From NCBI RefSeq assembly GCF_026104355.1, contig NZ_CP110535.1:4526001-4590000 (forward strand): a DNA stretch of 64,000 nucleotides. The letters run 5' to 3'. The first letter of the stretch is position 1; each line of letters begins with the position of its first letter. The notes below the pieces were generated by a model, which was not told the origin of the DNA, ran no database searches, and worked only from the letters and a program-made list of their open reading frames with translations. The position numbers and the translations under genes are program-made. This document shows, piece by piece, positions 8,498-17,073 of the stretch. This DNA is from Halomonas sp. BDJS001 (GTDB taxonomy: Bacteria > Pseudomonadota > Gammaproteobacteria > Pseudomonadales > Halomonadaceae).

Positions 8498-9930
8498 CAA
8501 CGCTCCTCCCAAAAGGGCTTCGGAGTGGCCATTGTTGGTCGAGCACAAGGCAGAAATTTACCTAGATCAGGCTGACCTAAGTATTGGCCATCCCGCCATA
8601 CAACGCGTCCCCGGCTCATCGTTATGAGCGGCCACGCATTAATCTCAATGCCCTCGTAGGGGGTGTAATCAACATTATGATGAAGATCGTTGTTATTGAT
8701 TACCTTTTGGCCGCCGGTTTCCCATATTATCAGGTCAGCATCCGCCCCAATCGCAATGGTCCCCTTTCGCGGATAAAGCCCATACATCTTGGCCACGTTC
8801 GTTGATGTCAGGGCAACGAACTGGTTGATATCAATGCGCCCTTTTTCAACACCATGCGAAAAGAGTAAGCCGAGACGTGTCTCAACGCCTGGAATTCCGT
8901 TGGCTACCTTATCAAAGCTAGGCGCGCTATCCGTGGCAAGCTTCCCATCATGACCAGAAAAACGGAAAGGGGCATGATCCGAAGAAAATACATGGAAGGT
9001 TCCTGACTCTAATGCGTCCCAAACCACCTTCTGATTAGCCTTATCTCGAGGGGGCGGACTACAAATACACTTAACCCCTTCAACGTCATCCTCGCCGCCT
9101 AGATCCTCAGCGGTAAGAAAGAGATACTGAGGGCAGGTTTCGCCATAGATGCGTAAGCCGTTCCCTTGCGCCCACCGTATCTGCTCAATAGCTTCTCGCC
9201 CTGAGACGTGGACAATCAGAATTGGCACATCGACTAACTCTGCGAATGTAATAGCTCGCTGAGTCGCCTCTCGTTCGGCAAGCATGGGACGTGACTCGGC
9301 GTGATAACGAGGCGCGGTCTTTCCTGCCCGAAGAAGTCGTTCGGTTAGCCAAGAAATGCAGTCTGCATTTTCAGCATGAACCATCACTAGCGCGCCCTCC
9401 TCGCGCGCCACCGCGAGTACATCGATAATTTGACGATCAGCTAGCTTGAGATCGTCATAGGTCATGTAGATTTTGAAAGAGGTATAGCCCTCCGCAATGA
9501 GCGCTGGCAATTCCTCGTCTAGCACATGAGGTGTAGGGTCGGTCACTATCAGATGGAAGGCATAATCAATCGTAGCTTTGCCTTCTGCCCTGCGGTGGTA
9601 GTCCTCCACCGCCTCGCGCAGGCTTTGCCCCTTACGCTGCAGGGCAAAGGGGATAACCGTTGTCGTGCCCCCACAGGCTGCCGAACGCGTTCCGGAGAGG
9701 AAATCGTCGGCCATGACGGTGCCATCTTCGGTGGGTTGGTCAAAGTGGCAGTGTCCATCGATACCTCCAGGCAATACCCATCGTCCGCCAGCATCGATTT
9801 CTTTTTCACCCCCACTCAGCCTTTTGCCTAGAGCAGTGATAATACCGTCGACGATGCCGATATCGGCATCGAACACATCTGACGCCGTTGCACAGCGAGC
9901 ATTGCGAATGATGCAATCAAAGTTCGCCAT
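8497..9930 (-). CDS. Dihydropyrimidinase/D-hydantoinase family cyclic amidohydrolase
   Basis: A 477-residue binuclear metallo-amidohydrolase that hydrolyses the ring amide of hydantoins, dihydropyrimidines or related cyclic imides. All ligands are present: H60 and H62 (GHCHFDQ), K153 for the carbamylated lysine (SFKIYM), H185 (VHAENA), H241 (IVHVSG) and the catalytic D318 (SSDHAPF). The start at 9930 has AAGGAGG at good spacing; a longer frame to 9966 lies inside the racemase gene. It sits between a racemase-fold protein and an FAH enzyme. Allantoinases of this fold are close relatives, so the ring substrate is not fixed. Confidence 0.9.
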   Translation of the reverse strand: MANFDCIIRNARCATASDVFDADIGIVDGIITALGKRLSGGEKEIDAGGRWVLPGGIDGHCHFDQPTEDGTVMADDFLSGTRSAACGGTTTVIPFALQRKGQSLREAVEDYHRRAEGKATIDYAFHLIVTDPTPHVLDEELPALIAEGYTSFKIYMTYDDLKLADRQIIDVLAVAREEGALVMVHAENADCISWLTERLLRAGKTAPRYHAESRPMLAEREATQRAITFAELVDVPILIVHVSGREAIEQIRWAQGNGLRIYGETCPQYLFLTAEDLGGEDDVEGVKCICSPPPRDKANQKVVWDALESGTFHVFSSDHAPFRFSGHDGKLATDSAPSFDKVANGIPGVETRLGLLFSHGVEKGRIDINQFVALTSTNVAKMYGLYPRKGTIAIGADADLIIWETGGQKVINNNDLHHNVDYTPYEGIEINAWPLITMSRGRVVWRDGQYLGQPDLGKFLPCARPTMATPKPFWEER

Positions 9931-9931
9931 A

Positions 9932-10663
9932 TCAAGCCTCCTTACTGAACAAACTGCCCCAACCACGCACTTCCCTCGGGTCGACCCCCGTCATGCGCAG
10001 CATTTTCCAGACGACGGTAGCCGTCGTATCCAGTACCGGAATCCCCAACCTCGATTCCCAGTCGGTCACCAGATGGGCAGCATTCAGGTTGGTGCAGTAA
10101 GTAACAATGGCTTGAGGAGAAGCTTTAGCCACGGTCTCGACCTGATCGGTTAAGCAAGCCTGGCTTACCTCGGCAAAAGCAAAGTTATCGCTGATGTTAA
10201 GATGGCTCTCCGCAACGCAGCTAATCCCAATACCTTGATAATTATCGACAATACGTGACTGAACATTGGCAACATACGGCGATACAAGACCTAGCTTTGA
10301 AATGCTGTCTTCTTTAAGGCGTTCGTTAAGCGCCAGAATTGAAGACGTCGCCGGGATATTGGTCACCTCCTCAATGCGCTGACAGAGTTCGACATCATGC
10401 TCGAAACCTAGCCAGCCGGCTGAAGTGCCACTCCAACCGATCACATCGACCTTGGCATCGGCTAATAGCTTGGCAGCCGCGAGGATAGGGCGATCATCAA
10501 ATTGACCCAATGCTTCAGGTTCAAGCGAAATTTGAGTGACGCGAAAGCGAGAAAAGTGAGCACTCACCGGTTCGATATCGGCGAGCATAGCGCACGTCAG
10601 CGGCTCTAAGGCGGTATTGGATGAAGGCGTAAGGACGCCGAATCGAATGCTGGATTGAGACAT
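9932..10663 (-). CDS. Asp/Glu racemase superfamily protein (maleate isomerase/arylmalonate decarboxylase-like)
   Basis: A 243-residue protein with the N-terminal FGVLTPSSNTALEP and SAHFSRFRVT motifs of the maleate isomerase/AMDase/EutA branch. The second catalytic position has its cysteine (C190 in TYCTNLN). The first is GWSGTSAGW (78-81), with Ser/Thr in place of cysteine, as in AMDase-like members that use a single cysteine. Such enzymes isomerise, racemise or decarboxylate acids through a carbanion. It is the first gene of the leftward arm, behind a sigma-54-type promoter, and ends one base before the hydantoinase start. It might racemise or isomerise the ring-opened product. Confidence 0.82.
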   Translation of the reverse strand: MSQSSIRFGVLTPSSNTALEPLTCAMLADIEPVSAHFSRFRVTQISLEPEALGQFDDRPILAAAKLLADAKVDVIGWSGTSAGWLGFEHDVELCQRIEEVTNIPATSSILALNERLKEDSISKLGLVSPYVANVQSRIVDNYQGIGISCVAESHLNISDNFAFAEVSQACLTDQVETVAKASPQAIVTYCTNLNAAHLVTDWESRLGIPVLDTTATVVWKMLRMTGVDPREVRGWGSLFSKEA

Positions 10664-10760
10664 GGCTATGGCTTAGCTCCTGGTTAACACCCGTTTCGCC
10701 ATGAAGCGAAGCGAGACAAATTCGTCGACAATGATGAAAACAATACTGTCAACAAAAACA

Positions 10761-10776
10761 AGCACGAACCATGCCA
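10761..10776 (-). promoter_or_regulatory. Sigma-54-type promoter for the hydantoinase arm
   Basis: On the minus strand the sequence is TGGCATGGTTCGTGCT. It matches the -24/-12 consensus TGGCAYG-N4-TTGCW with one mismatch at a tolerated position and the correct 10-base GG-to-GC spacing. It lies about 100 bases upstream of the ATG at 10663. An activator of the NtrC type would be needed. Confidence 0.6.
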
Positions 10777-10801
10777 AGCTGAACCTTGTTACTGGAATTA
10801 T

Positions 10802-11485
10802 TCAACCAAGGATTTGATCCCAATCCACATCGTCACGGTGGTTACTGGTTAGGTTGAGCGCGCTCTCAATATGCTCCAAGTGATGCAGCATCAGCTCAAT
10901 GGCAGCCTTTTCATCACGCCTTTCAATGGCCGCAACGATCTGGTCATGCTCGTCTTCAGGACAAGCGGGGGTTTGGGGCAGGTCGTACATAGCGATAATC
11001 AAGCAGGTCAACGGGCACAGCTCTCCCATCATGTTCTCGATATATCGGTTCCCCGCGATCCGCGCTAATAGCAGATGAAAATCACCAGAAAGGCGGATAA
11101 TGGCCCGACGGTTCTTCTGCTGTCGCGCCGTCTTCTCTTTATCCAGGTGCTCATGCAGACGCTTTAGATCAGCCTTTTGCGCCCGCGAAATCACATTGCG
11201 AATAATCTCCGGCTCCAGTAACCGGCGAGTGGCAAAGAGCTCGCGTGCCTCCTGCACGGTCGGGCTAGCGATGAAGGCTCCACGGTTGGGATATACCTCT
11301 ACCAGCCTCTTCTTGGCCAGAACAGCAAGCACTTGGCGAATTTTGGTACGGCTGACATTGAAGGCAGTGGCCATGCGTGTTTCGGAAAGCTTGCTGCCTG
11401 GGGCCAGTCGATGCTCCATCACAGCATTGTTGATGCGCTCGGCGATGCTTTCGATGGTGGGCTTTCCAGCCTCCATATTTTGCAT
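10802..11485 (-). CDS. GntR-family transcriptional regulator, FCD subfamily
   Basis: A 227-residue regulator between the two arms of the cyclic-amide cluster. The winged HTH (about 10-75) shows ETRMATAFNVSRTKIRQVLAVLAKKRLVE and the wing NRGAFIA. The FCD ligand domain follows (about 80-205) with FATRRLLEPEI, SGDFHLLLARIAGN and the late metal histidine region EDEHDQIVAAI. The recognition helix reads SRTKIRQVL instead of the commoner SRTPVREAL, so its operator may differ from that of the regulator at 1432. Its position, same strand as the hydantoinase arm and divergent from the TRAP arm, suggests it controls both. Confidence 0.88.
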   Translation of the reverse strand: MQNMEAGKPTIESIAERINNAVMEHRLAPGSKLSETRMATAFNVSRTKIRQVLAVLAKKRLVEVYPNRGAFIASPTVQEARELFATRRLLEPEIIRNVISRAQKADLKRLHEHLDKEKTARQQKNRRAIIRLSGDFHLLLARIAGNRYIENMMGELCPLTCLIIAMYDLPQTPACPEDEHDQIVAAIERRDEKAAIELMLHHLEHIESALNLTSNHRDDVDWDQILG

Positions 11486-11503
11486 TTATCAGTTTCCAAT
11501 ATT

Positions 11504-11513
11504 GTGTACAAAA
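11504..11513. promoter_or_regulatory. Candidate GntR operator
   Basis: TTGTGTACAA has the TTGT..ACAA half-site symmetry used by FCD-type GntR proteins and lies 19 bases upstream of the regulator's ATG. The rest of the 318-base divergent region (11486-11803) holds possible NtrC half-sites (GTGCA at 11591, TGCACC at 11610), the sigma-54 promoter at 11705, and a direct repeat ATTGTTCTCA (11732 and 11744). Confidence 0.45.
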
Positions 11514-11704
11514 TTATTTTAAATCGCTCGACAGCCTTACGTCGAACAACGTCAACACGCGCGCCAGAACGAACTATTTGCCACTTAATAGTGCATTTTG
11601 ACATTTTTATGCACCAGCAAGATTCGCCCAACTCCGGCGTACTCTCAAGCATTAGCGCCTAACAGCCAACAAAAATCAATGATGCTCAGCAATTACCTGT
11701 TAGC

Positions 11705-11720
11705 TGGCACACATCATGCA
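11705..11720 (+). promoter_or_regulatory. Sigma-54-type promoter for the TRAP/amidase arm
   Basis: TGGCACACATCATGCA matches TGGCACG-N4-TTGCA, with the invariant GG and GC 10 bases apart and two mismatches at less critical positions. The dctP ATG is 84 bases downstream. With the matching element at 10761-10776, both divergent arms would be sigma-54 dependent. Confidence 0.6.
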
Positions 11721-11803
11721 TCGAGTCTTTTATTGTTCTCATGATTGTTCTCAATCTGAAGCAATGCCTGACAACCTCATCCCCTCTGCTGGAGAACGAC
11801 AAG

Positions 11804-12853
11804 ATGCAACGACTACCCACTCTCCTTGCCGCTGGCTTACTGTCAGTCTCACTCATCGGCTCGGCAGTCGCTCAAGAAAACACTTTTCAGTGGAAAGTGC
11901 TGGGCCAACCCCTCGCGACCGGCAAGATACAGAGCCAGAAAGAGCAGCCGTTCTTTGAGAACTTTGCTGAACGCACTGGGTTACCCATCGACATCAATTA
12001 CCAGCCTGTCGACACGACTGGCATCAAAGATACCGAGCAGTTGCGCATTATGAAAGCGGGGCTTTTCGATCTCGTTTCGCTGCGAATGTCGCCTAATTCA
12101 CGGGATGCACCGGTGCTGACGGGGCTTGATCTAGTGGGCCTGAACCCTGATTACGCGACGGCTCGTTCTGTCACAGAGGCCTACTTGCCGGTGCTTGACG
12201 AGCAACTTCAGGAGAGCTTTAACGTTAAGCTTCTCGGAGCTTGGCCGTTCGGCCCGCAAATTCTGTTTTGTGACGCACCCGTTTCCAGCTTCTCTGATAT
12301 CGAGGGGCTAAAGGTGCGCGTTTACGACCAAAACCTCGCCAAATTCGTTGAGTCCGCGGGCGCCACGGCCGTGCCGATGAGCTTCCCAGAGGTGCATCAA
12401 GCACTGTCGCTTGGCGCTGTAGACTGCGCCATCACTGGCCCTAGCTCTGCCAACTCGGCAGGCTGGCCAGAGGTCACTACGCATCAGCTAACCCTGGGCA
12501 TGGGCAGTGCCATGAACGGTTACGCTATATCCCTCAACGCCTGGACCCAGCTGGATAGTGATCAGCAAGCCACCCTTCAAGCTGCTTTTAACGAGCTTAA
12601 CGATGAGATCTGGGAGTATTCAGAGTCGCTCTATAACGATGCGCTTCACTGCAACAGCGGCCAGCAGCCGTGCGAGACCGGCACTGAATACGATTTAGTG
12701 AATGTCGCGCCAACGGAAGCTGACCTTGCTCAAGTGCGTGAGGCCCTCCTGAATATTTCGCTGCCGACCTGGGCTGATATCTGTGATCAGGCGAATCCAG
12801 ATTGCTCGGCAAACTGGGAAGCCAATGTTGGGCCGGTCATCGGTCTCGAGTAA
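11804..12853 (+). CDS. TRAP transporter substrate-binding protein (DctP family)
   Basis: A 349-residue periplasmic binding protein. The ATG at 11804 has GGAG upstream and gives a clean Sec signal peptide (MQRLPTLLAAGLLSVSLIGSAVAQ). Recognisable DctP features are the binding-site segment IEGLKVRVYDQNLAKFVESAGATAVPMSFPEVHQAL and SLGAVDCAITGP. The C-terminal third has four or more cysteines (CNSGQQPC, CDQANPDC), unusual in this family and suggesting disulfides. It heads the rightward operon with amidases and a PuuE-like hydrolase, so its ligand is probably the amide or ureide metabolised there. Confidence 0.85.
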   Translation: MQRLPTLLAAGLLSVSLIGSAVAQENTFQWKVLGQPLATGKIQSQKEQPFFENFAERTGLPIDINYQPVDTTGIKDTEQLRIMKAGLFDLVSLRMSPNSRDAPVLTGLDLVGLNPDYATARSVTEAYLPVLDEQLQESFNVKLLGAWPFGPQILFCDAPVSSFSDIEGLKVRVYDQNLAKFVESAGATAVPMSFPEVHQALSLGAVDCAITGPSSANSAGWPEVTTHQLTLGMGSAMNGYAISLNAWTQLDSDQQATLQAAFNELNDEIWEYSESLYNDALHCNSGQQPCETGTEYDLVNVAPTEADLAQVREALLNISLPTWADICDQANPDCSANWEANVGPVIGLE

Positions 12854-12871
12854 TCCAACAAGGAGCCTTTC

Positions 12872-13447
12872 ATGATCGAGCGACTCGAAAACATGCTGGC
12901 CGTTATCTTCGGTGCCATTTTCCTCGCCCTCTCGGTGCTGATAACGCTGGAGGTACTACTGCGTAAGCTCTTCGGGTTCTCCCTTCAGGGCTCCCATGAA
13001 TTGGGCGGCTATGCCTTGGCGGTGGGCGCCACCCTGGCGTTCACCCTGGCGCTGTTTGGTCGCAACCACATTCGAATTGATATCATCCACGAACGACTGC
13101 CACGCTTGTTCAGGGCAGTGCTCAACTGCTTATCAAACGTCCTGATGGCCAGCTTCGCTGGCCTGTTGGGCTACTTGGCCTGGAATGTCATCGGAGACAC
13201 ATTGGCCTATCGCAGTGTTGCTCAGACCTCCTGGGCAACGCCCCTCATCTACCCTCAGAGCATTTGGTATATCGGACAGGCCATTTTCATGCTGGCGGCT
13301 ATTGGCTTGGCTGTGAAAAGTCTATGGCTGCTTATCAGCGGTAAGCTTGCCCGTCTTGACGAGGAGTACCAGCCCAAGAGCGCCAAACAGGAACTGGAGG
13401 ATGAGCTGGATAGTGCATCGCAACGGCAGCGGGATCCATCACTATGA
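12872..13447 (+). CDS. TRAP transporter small permease (DctQ type)
   Basis: A 191-residue membrane protein with four hydrophobic helices and the DctQ signature FGFSLQGSHELGGYALAVGATLAF. Its polar C-terminal tail (about 165-191, rich in Lys, Gln and Glu) is longer than usual. AGGAG precedes the ATG. Its stop overlaps the dctM start by four bases (ATGA). Confidence 0.88.
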   Translation: MIERLENMLAVIFGAIFLALSVLITLEVLLRKLFGFSLQGSHELGGYALAVGATLAFTLALFGRNHIRIDIIHERLPRLFRAVLNCLSNVLMASFAGLLGYLAWNVIGDTLAYRSVAQTSWATPLIYPQSIWYIGQAIFMLAAIGLAVKSLWLLISGKLARLDEEYQPKSAKQELEDELDSASQRQRDPSL

Positions 13448-14742
13448 GTTTGGACTATATCTTCATTGCCTTTGCACTAATGATCGCCATGATGCTGCTG
13501 GGCCTGCCGATTGCGGTATCGATGGCCGCTATTGGGATTATGGGTGGCATCATGGCCTACGGCCTGCCCTTTATGAACTCCATCTCTCCAGTCGTCTGGG
13601 GAGTACAGAATGACAGCCTGCTAACGTCCATACCACTATTCGTGCTGCTCGGCGAGATTCTGCTGCGGGCAGGCATTGCCGATGGCATGTATCGCTCATT
13701 GTCGATATGGCTTGGGCGGCTGCCAGGCGGGCTGCTGCACTCCAACATCGGTACTTGCGCACTATTCGCCGCGACCTCCGGCTCCTCGGTGGCCACTGCG
13801 GCGACCGTTGGCACAGTGGCGTTGCCATCGTTGAATGAACGACGTTATCCCGTCAATCAATCACTGGGCTCTTTGGCTGCTGGTGGTGCTTTGGGGATAT
13901 TGATCCCGCCGAGCGTCAACTTGATCGTCTATGGTTCACTCACCAACACCTCCATTGGCCAACTGTTCATGGCGGGTATCATCCCAGGCATCACACTGAC
14001 CCTGCTATTCATGGCCTACATTGGCGTGTCCAGCCTTATGCGCACACGCCATGAGAGCAAAGAAGCAAACTACAGCTGGCGCGAACGGATCAGCGCCTCT
14101 GTTGACCTGATCCCCCCCTTGGTGGTGTTTTTTATTGTCATGGGTAGTATTTACAGTGGCCTCGCCACCGCCACCGAGTCTGCCGCCCTCGGTGTGGTGA
14201 CAGCCCTGATCTTTGCCGGGCTCAAGCGCAAGCTGACGTGGCCCACCCTGCGCATCTGTTTTATCCAAACGGCCCGGGTAACAGGGATGATTTTGCTGAT
14301 CATCACTGCCGCCTTCATCCTTAACCTCACTATCAGCTTGACGGGCGTGGCCAGCACCATGTCCAGTTGGGTGACCTCTCTAGGCCTGACACCCGTGATG
14401 TTCCTGCTGGCGCTTGTGGTGTTCTATCTGGTGCTGGGCATGTTCATGGATGTGCTGTCCATGCAGGTCGCCACCATTCCGATTACCTACCCCATGGCGC
14501 TCGCTTTGGGTATCGACCCGATCTGGTTCGGCATTTTTGTCGTCTTGATGTGCGAATTGGGGCTGATTACCCCACCGGTCGGCATGAACCTGTTCGTCGT
14601 GCATGGCATTCGTCCCGACAATGGAAGTATCAGCGACGTCATGAAGGGGGCCTTCCCATACGTAGTGCTGATGCTGTTGTTTGCAGGCTTAATTATCGCC
14701 GTACCGGCGATGGTCACGTGGCTGCCGGAGATCATGCGATGA
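13444..14742 (+). CDS. TRAP transporter large permease (DctM type)
   Basis: A 432-residue inner-membrane channel subunit with about 12 hydrophobic segments. It carries LGLPIAVSMAAIGI at the N terminus, GILIPPSVNLIVYG in the middle loop, and ELGLITPPVGMNLFVV near the C terminus, all DctM family marks. It overlaps dctQ upstream and the amidase ATG downstream (ATGA in both cases), tying import to the amidase genes. Confidence 0.9.
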   Translation: MSLDYIFIAFALMIAMMLLGLPIAVSMAAIGIMGGIMAYGLPFMNSISPVVWGVQNDSLLTSIPLFVLLGEILLRAGIADGMYRSLSIWLGRLPGGLLHSNIGTCALFAATSGSSVATAATVGTVALPSLNERRYPVNQSLGSLAAGGALGILIPPSVNLIVYGSLTNTSIGQLFMAGIIPGITLTLLFMAYIGVSSLMRTRHESKEANYSWRERISASVDLIPPLVVFFIVMGSIYSGLATATESAALGVVTALIFAGLKRKLTWPTLRICFIQTARVTGMILLIITAAFILNLTISLTGVASTMSSWVTSLGLTPVMFLLALVVFYLVLGMFMDVLSMQVATIPITYPMALALGIDPIWFGIFVVLMCELGLITPPVGMNLFVVHGIRPDNGSISDVMKGAFPYVVLMLLFAGLIIAVPAMVTWLPEIMR

Positions 14743-16132
14743 CCGCCCTCTGGCAATGCACGGCAACGGAACTGGTCGCGGGTTTCGCGCAAAACAGTGG
14801 TCACCAAAGGAGGCCCTGGCTGCTGTTCTCGACCGCTTGGAGGCCGTTAACCCTCAGCTCAATGCGGTCATCGCTCTAGCCGACGATGCTCATGAAGCCG
14901 CCGAACGCAGCAGCATGCGTTACAGCGAGGGAAGGCCCCTGAGCCCGCTGGACGGAGTGCCCATCAGCATCAAGGATAATCTTTTGTTGGCAGGCGTACC
15001 CGCAACCTGGGGCACGGCCGCCCTACGCAACTGGATTCCTGACCACGACGAATTACCCGTTGCTAGGCTACGTCAAGCCGGGGCGGTGCTATTCGCCAAG
15101 ACGAACGCACCGGAATTCACCCTGGAAGGTTATACCGACAACCCGGTGTATGGCGTGACAGGGAGCCCTTGGGCCCCTGCGTTGACGCCGGGCGGTTCGA
15201 GCGGCGGGGCCGCGGCGGCTGTCGCCGCGGGCATAGGGCCGCTGGCGCTTGGCACCGACGGTGGGGGGTCTATCAGGCGGCCTGCCGCTCATTGCGGGCT
15301 GGTCGGGCTAAAGCCCTCCATTGGAACGATCCCCAGAGCCGATGGCTTTCCTCAAATACTGCTCGACTTCGAGGTTGCTGCTCCCCTGGCACGCTGTGTC
15401 GAAGATGCCGCCCTCATGCTGAAGGTTCTCAAAGGCGCCTGCCTGGAAGATCGACAATCATGGATGGAGTACCCTGGTCGGCGAACCACGGCATCACGCA
15501 TCCTGTGTGTCTCCTCGTTGCCGGACTGCCCTGTCGACCCTCAAATACGCCGACAGGTTGAGAAGGCAGCCGACACTTTCTCCCGGATGGGCCTAGAGGT
15601 CGTATTTGATGCCCTCCCACTGGCGTTAGCAGCGCTTAACGAGATCTGGAGTGAAGTCGGGCAGATTGGACTGGCACACCTCGCCGAGACGCATGCCTCT
15701 TGGCTGGAGCATGCGTCGCCTAAGTATCGGGAGATGGCCAACGCTGGAGCCCGCCTGCCGGCCAGCCGGTTGTGGCACATTCTTGATGTTGTATCTCGCC
15801 TGCGCCGTCAGGTGGATACGCTATTTACCGACACTGACATGGTGCTGATGCCCAGCATCGCCGCCCTTTCTTGGCCTGCCAGCCAAGCCTACCCGCCGAC
15901 CATCGACGGCCAGCCCGTTGGCCCGCGAGGGCATGCGGTATTCACTGGCTGGGTGAATGCCGCAGGCAACCCTGCCATCAACCTACCGGTGGAGCCATCA
16001 CATGAGGGCCTGCCCATCGGGCTGCAGCTGATTGGCCCCTGGCAGTCGGAAGACCTACTGCTCGATTTGGCGCTGCGCTATCAGCGCCTTGCTCCTTGGC
16101 AAGCACGCTATACCGAACTGTGGGAGCGATGA
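14739..16132 (+). CDS. Amidase-signature family amidohydrolase, frameshifted near its N terminus
   Basis: A Ser-cisSer-Lys amidase of about 463 residues if read through. The catalytic Lys lies in PISIKDNL, the cis-Ser and nucleophile region in LTPGGSSGGAAAAVAAG, followed by GTDGGGSIRRPAAHCGLVGLKPS. The natural start is the ATG at 14739, overlapping the dctM stop (ATGA) and giving MTALWQCTATELVAG. That frame then fails, while the rest (FRAKQWSPKEAL onward) continues in the -1 frame. The switch falls exactly on GGGTTTC (14780-14786), which fits a slippery X-XXY-YYZ heptamer but is equally explained by one lost G or T. An internal ATG at 14756 could start a slightly shortened protein. Confidence 0.82.
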
Positions 16133-17073
16133 GCATGGCGACACGATTACCCCTACTCATCGATCGGGACTTTTATGGCTACGGCGCCTCCCTGCCGCGC
16201 ATTGCGTGGCCCAATAACGCTCGGCTCGCGCTCTCCTTCGTACTCAATTTGGAGGAGGGTGCCGAATTTAGCCTGCGTTCTGGCGACCCAAGCAACGAGG
16301 ATACGCATGAGGTGCAGTGCCAGATCAAGGGCGCTCCCGACCTGTGTATGGAGAGCCACTTCGAATATGGCACGCGTGTCGGTTATTGGCGCGTCATGTC
16401 GGCCTTTGAGGAAGCCGGTGTGCCGGTCACCTTGAATGTGTGTGCCCGCGCCCTGGAAGCGACACCTTGGGTGGCGGACTATGCACGACAGCGCGGCGAT
16501 GAGCTCTGCTGTCATGGATGGCGCTGGGAATCCCACGCTGGGATGTCGGAACCTGAGGAACGTGCCTTAATCGATCGCTGCGTCGCGACCTTTCAGCAAA
16601 TTGCTGGCAACGCGCCAGTGGGCTGGCATACCAAATCGTCCCCCTCCCTGCAGACGCGCCGCCTATTGATCGAGCATGGTGGCTTTCTCTACGACAGCGA
16701 CGCCTACAACGATGACCTGCCGTATTACGTCACTCACGGCGAACGCGCCCACCTAGTACTGCCCTATGCATTTGATACCAATGACATGCGCTTCTTCGTC
16801 AACCACAGCTTTCATCGCGCCCGCGATTTTCATGACTATGTGATGGACGCGGTAAAGGCGCTACTACGTGAAGGCGAGCAGGCACCGCGTATGCTCACCA
16901 TTGGTTTGCACACCCGTATCATTGGTCGCCCAGGACGTATTGATGGCCTTCGCGAGCTCTTTGCAAGCCTACAGGGGCTACCCGTCTGGTATGCCACCCG
17001 TGAGCAGATAGCCCAGCACTGGCTGCGCCACTGCCCACCACCGTCACCTTTCGAAGCGGGAGTCAGCACATGA
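16129..17073 (+). CDS. PuuE-like polysaccharide-deacetylase-fold hydrolase
   Basis: A 314-residue NodB-fold hydrolase of the PuuE (cofactor-independent allantoinase) group. The N-terminal RDFYGYGASLPRIAWPNNARLALSFVLNLEEGAE pattern, FEYGTRVGYWRVM and CCHGWRWESH are characteristic of that branch, whose members open allantoin to allantoate. The first motif is LNLEEG rather than the Asp-rich metal triad of true chitin deacetylases. The start at 16129 overlaps the amidase stop (ATGA); an ATG at 16135 is possible. It lies between two amidase-type enzymes and a racemase-like protein, consistent with opening of a cyclic ureide. Confidence 0.82.
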   Translation: MSMATRLPLLIDRDFYGYGASLPRIAWPNNARLALSFVLNLEEGAEFSLRSGDPSNEDTHEVQCQIKGAPDLCMESHFEYGTRVGYWRVMSAFEEAGVPVTLNVCARALEATPWVADYARQRGDELCCHGWRWESHAGMSEPEERALIDRCVATFQQIAGNAPVGWHTKSSPSLQTRRLLIEHGGFLYDSDAYNDDLPYYVTHGERAHLVLPYAFDTNDMRFFVNHSFHRARDFHDYVMDAVKALLREGEQAPRMLTIGLHTRIIGRPGRIDGLRELFASLQGLPVWYATREQIAQHWLRHCPPPSPFEAGVST

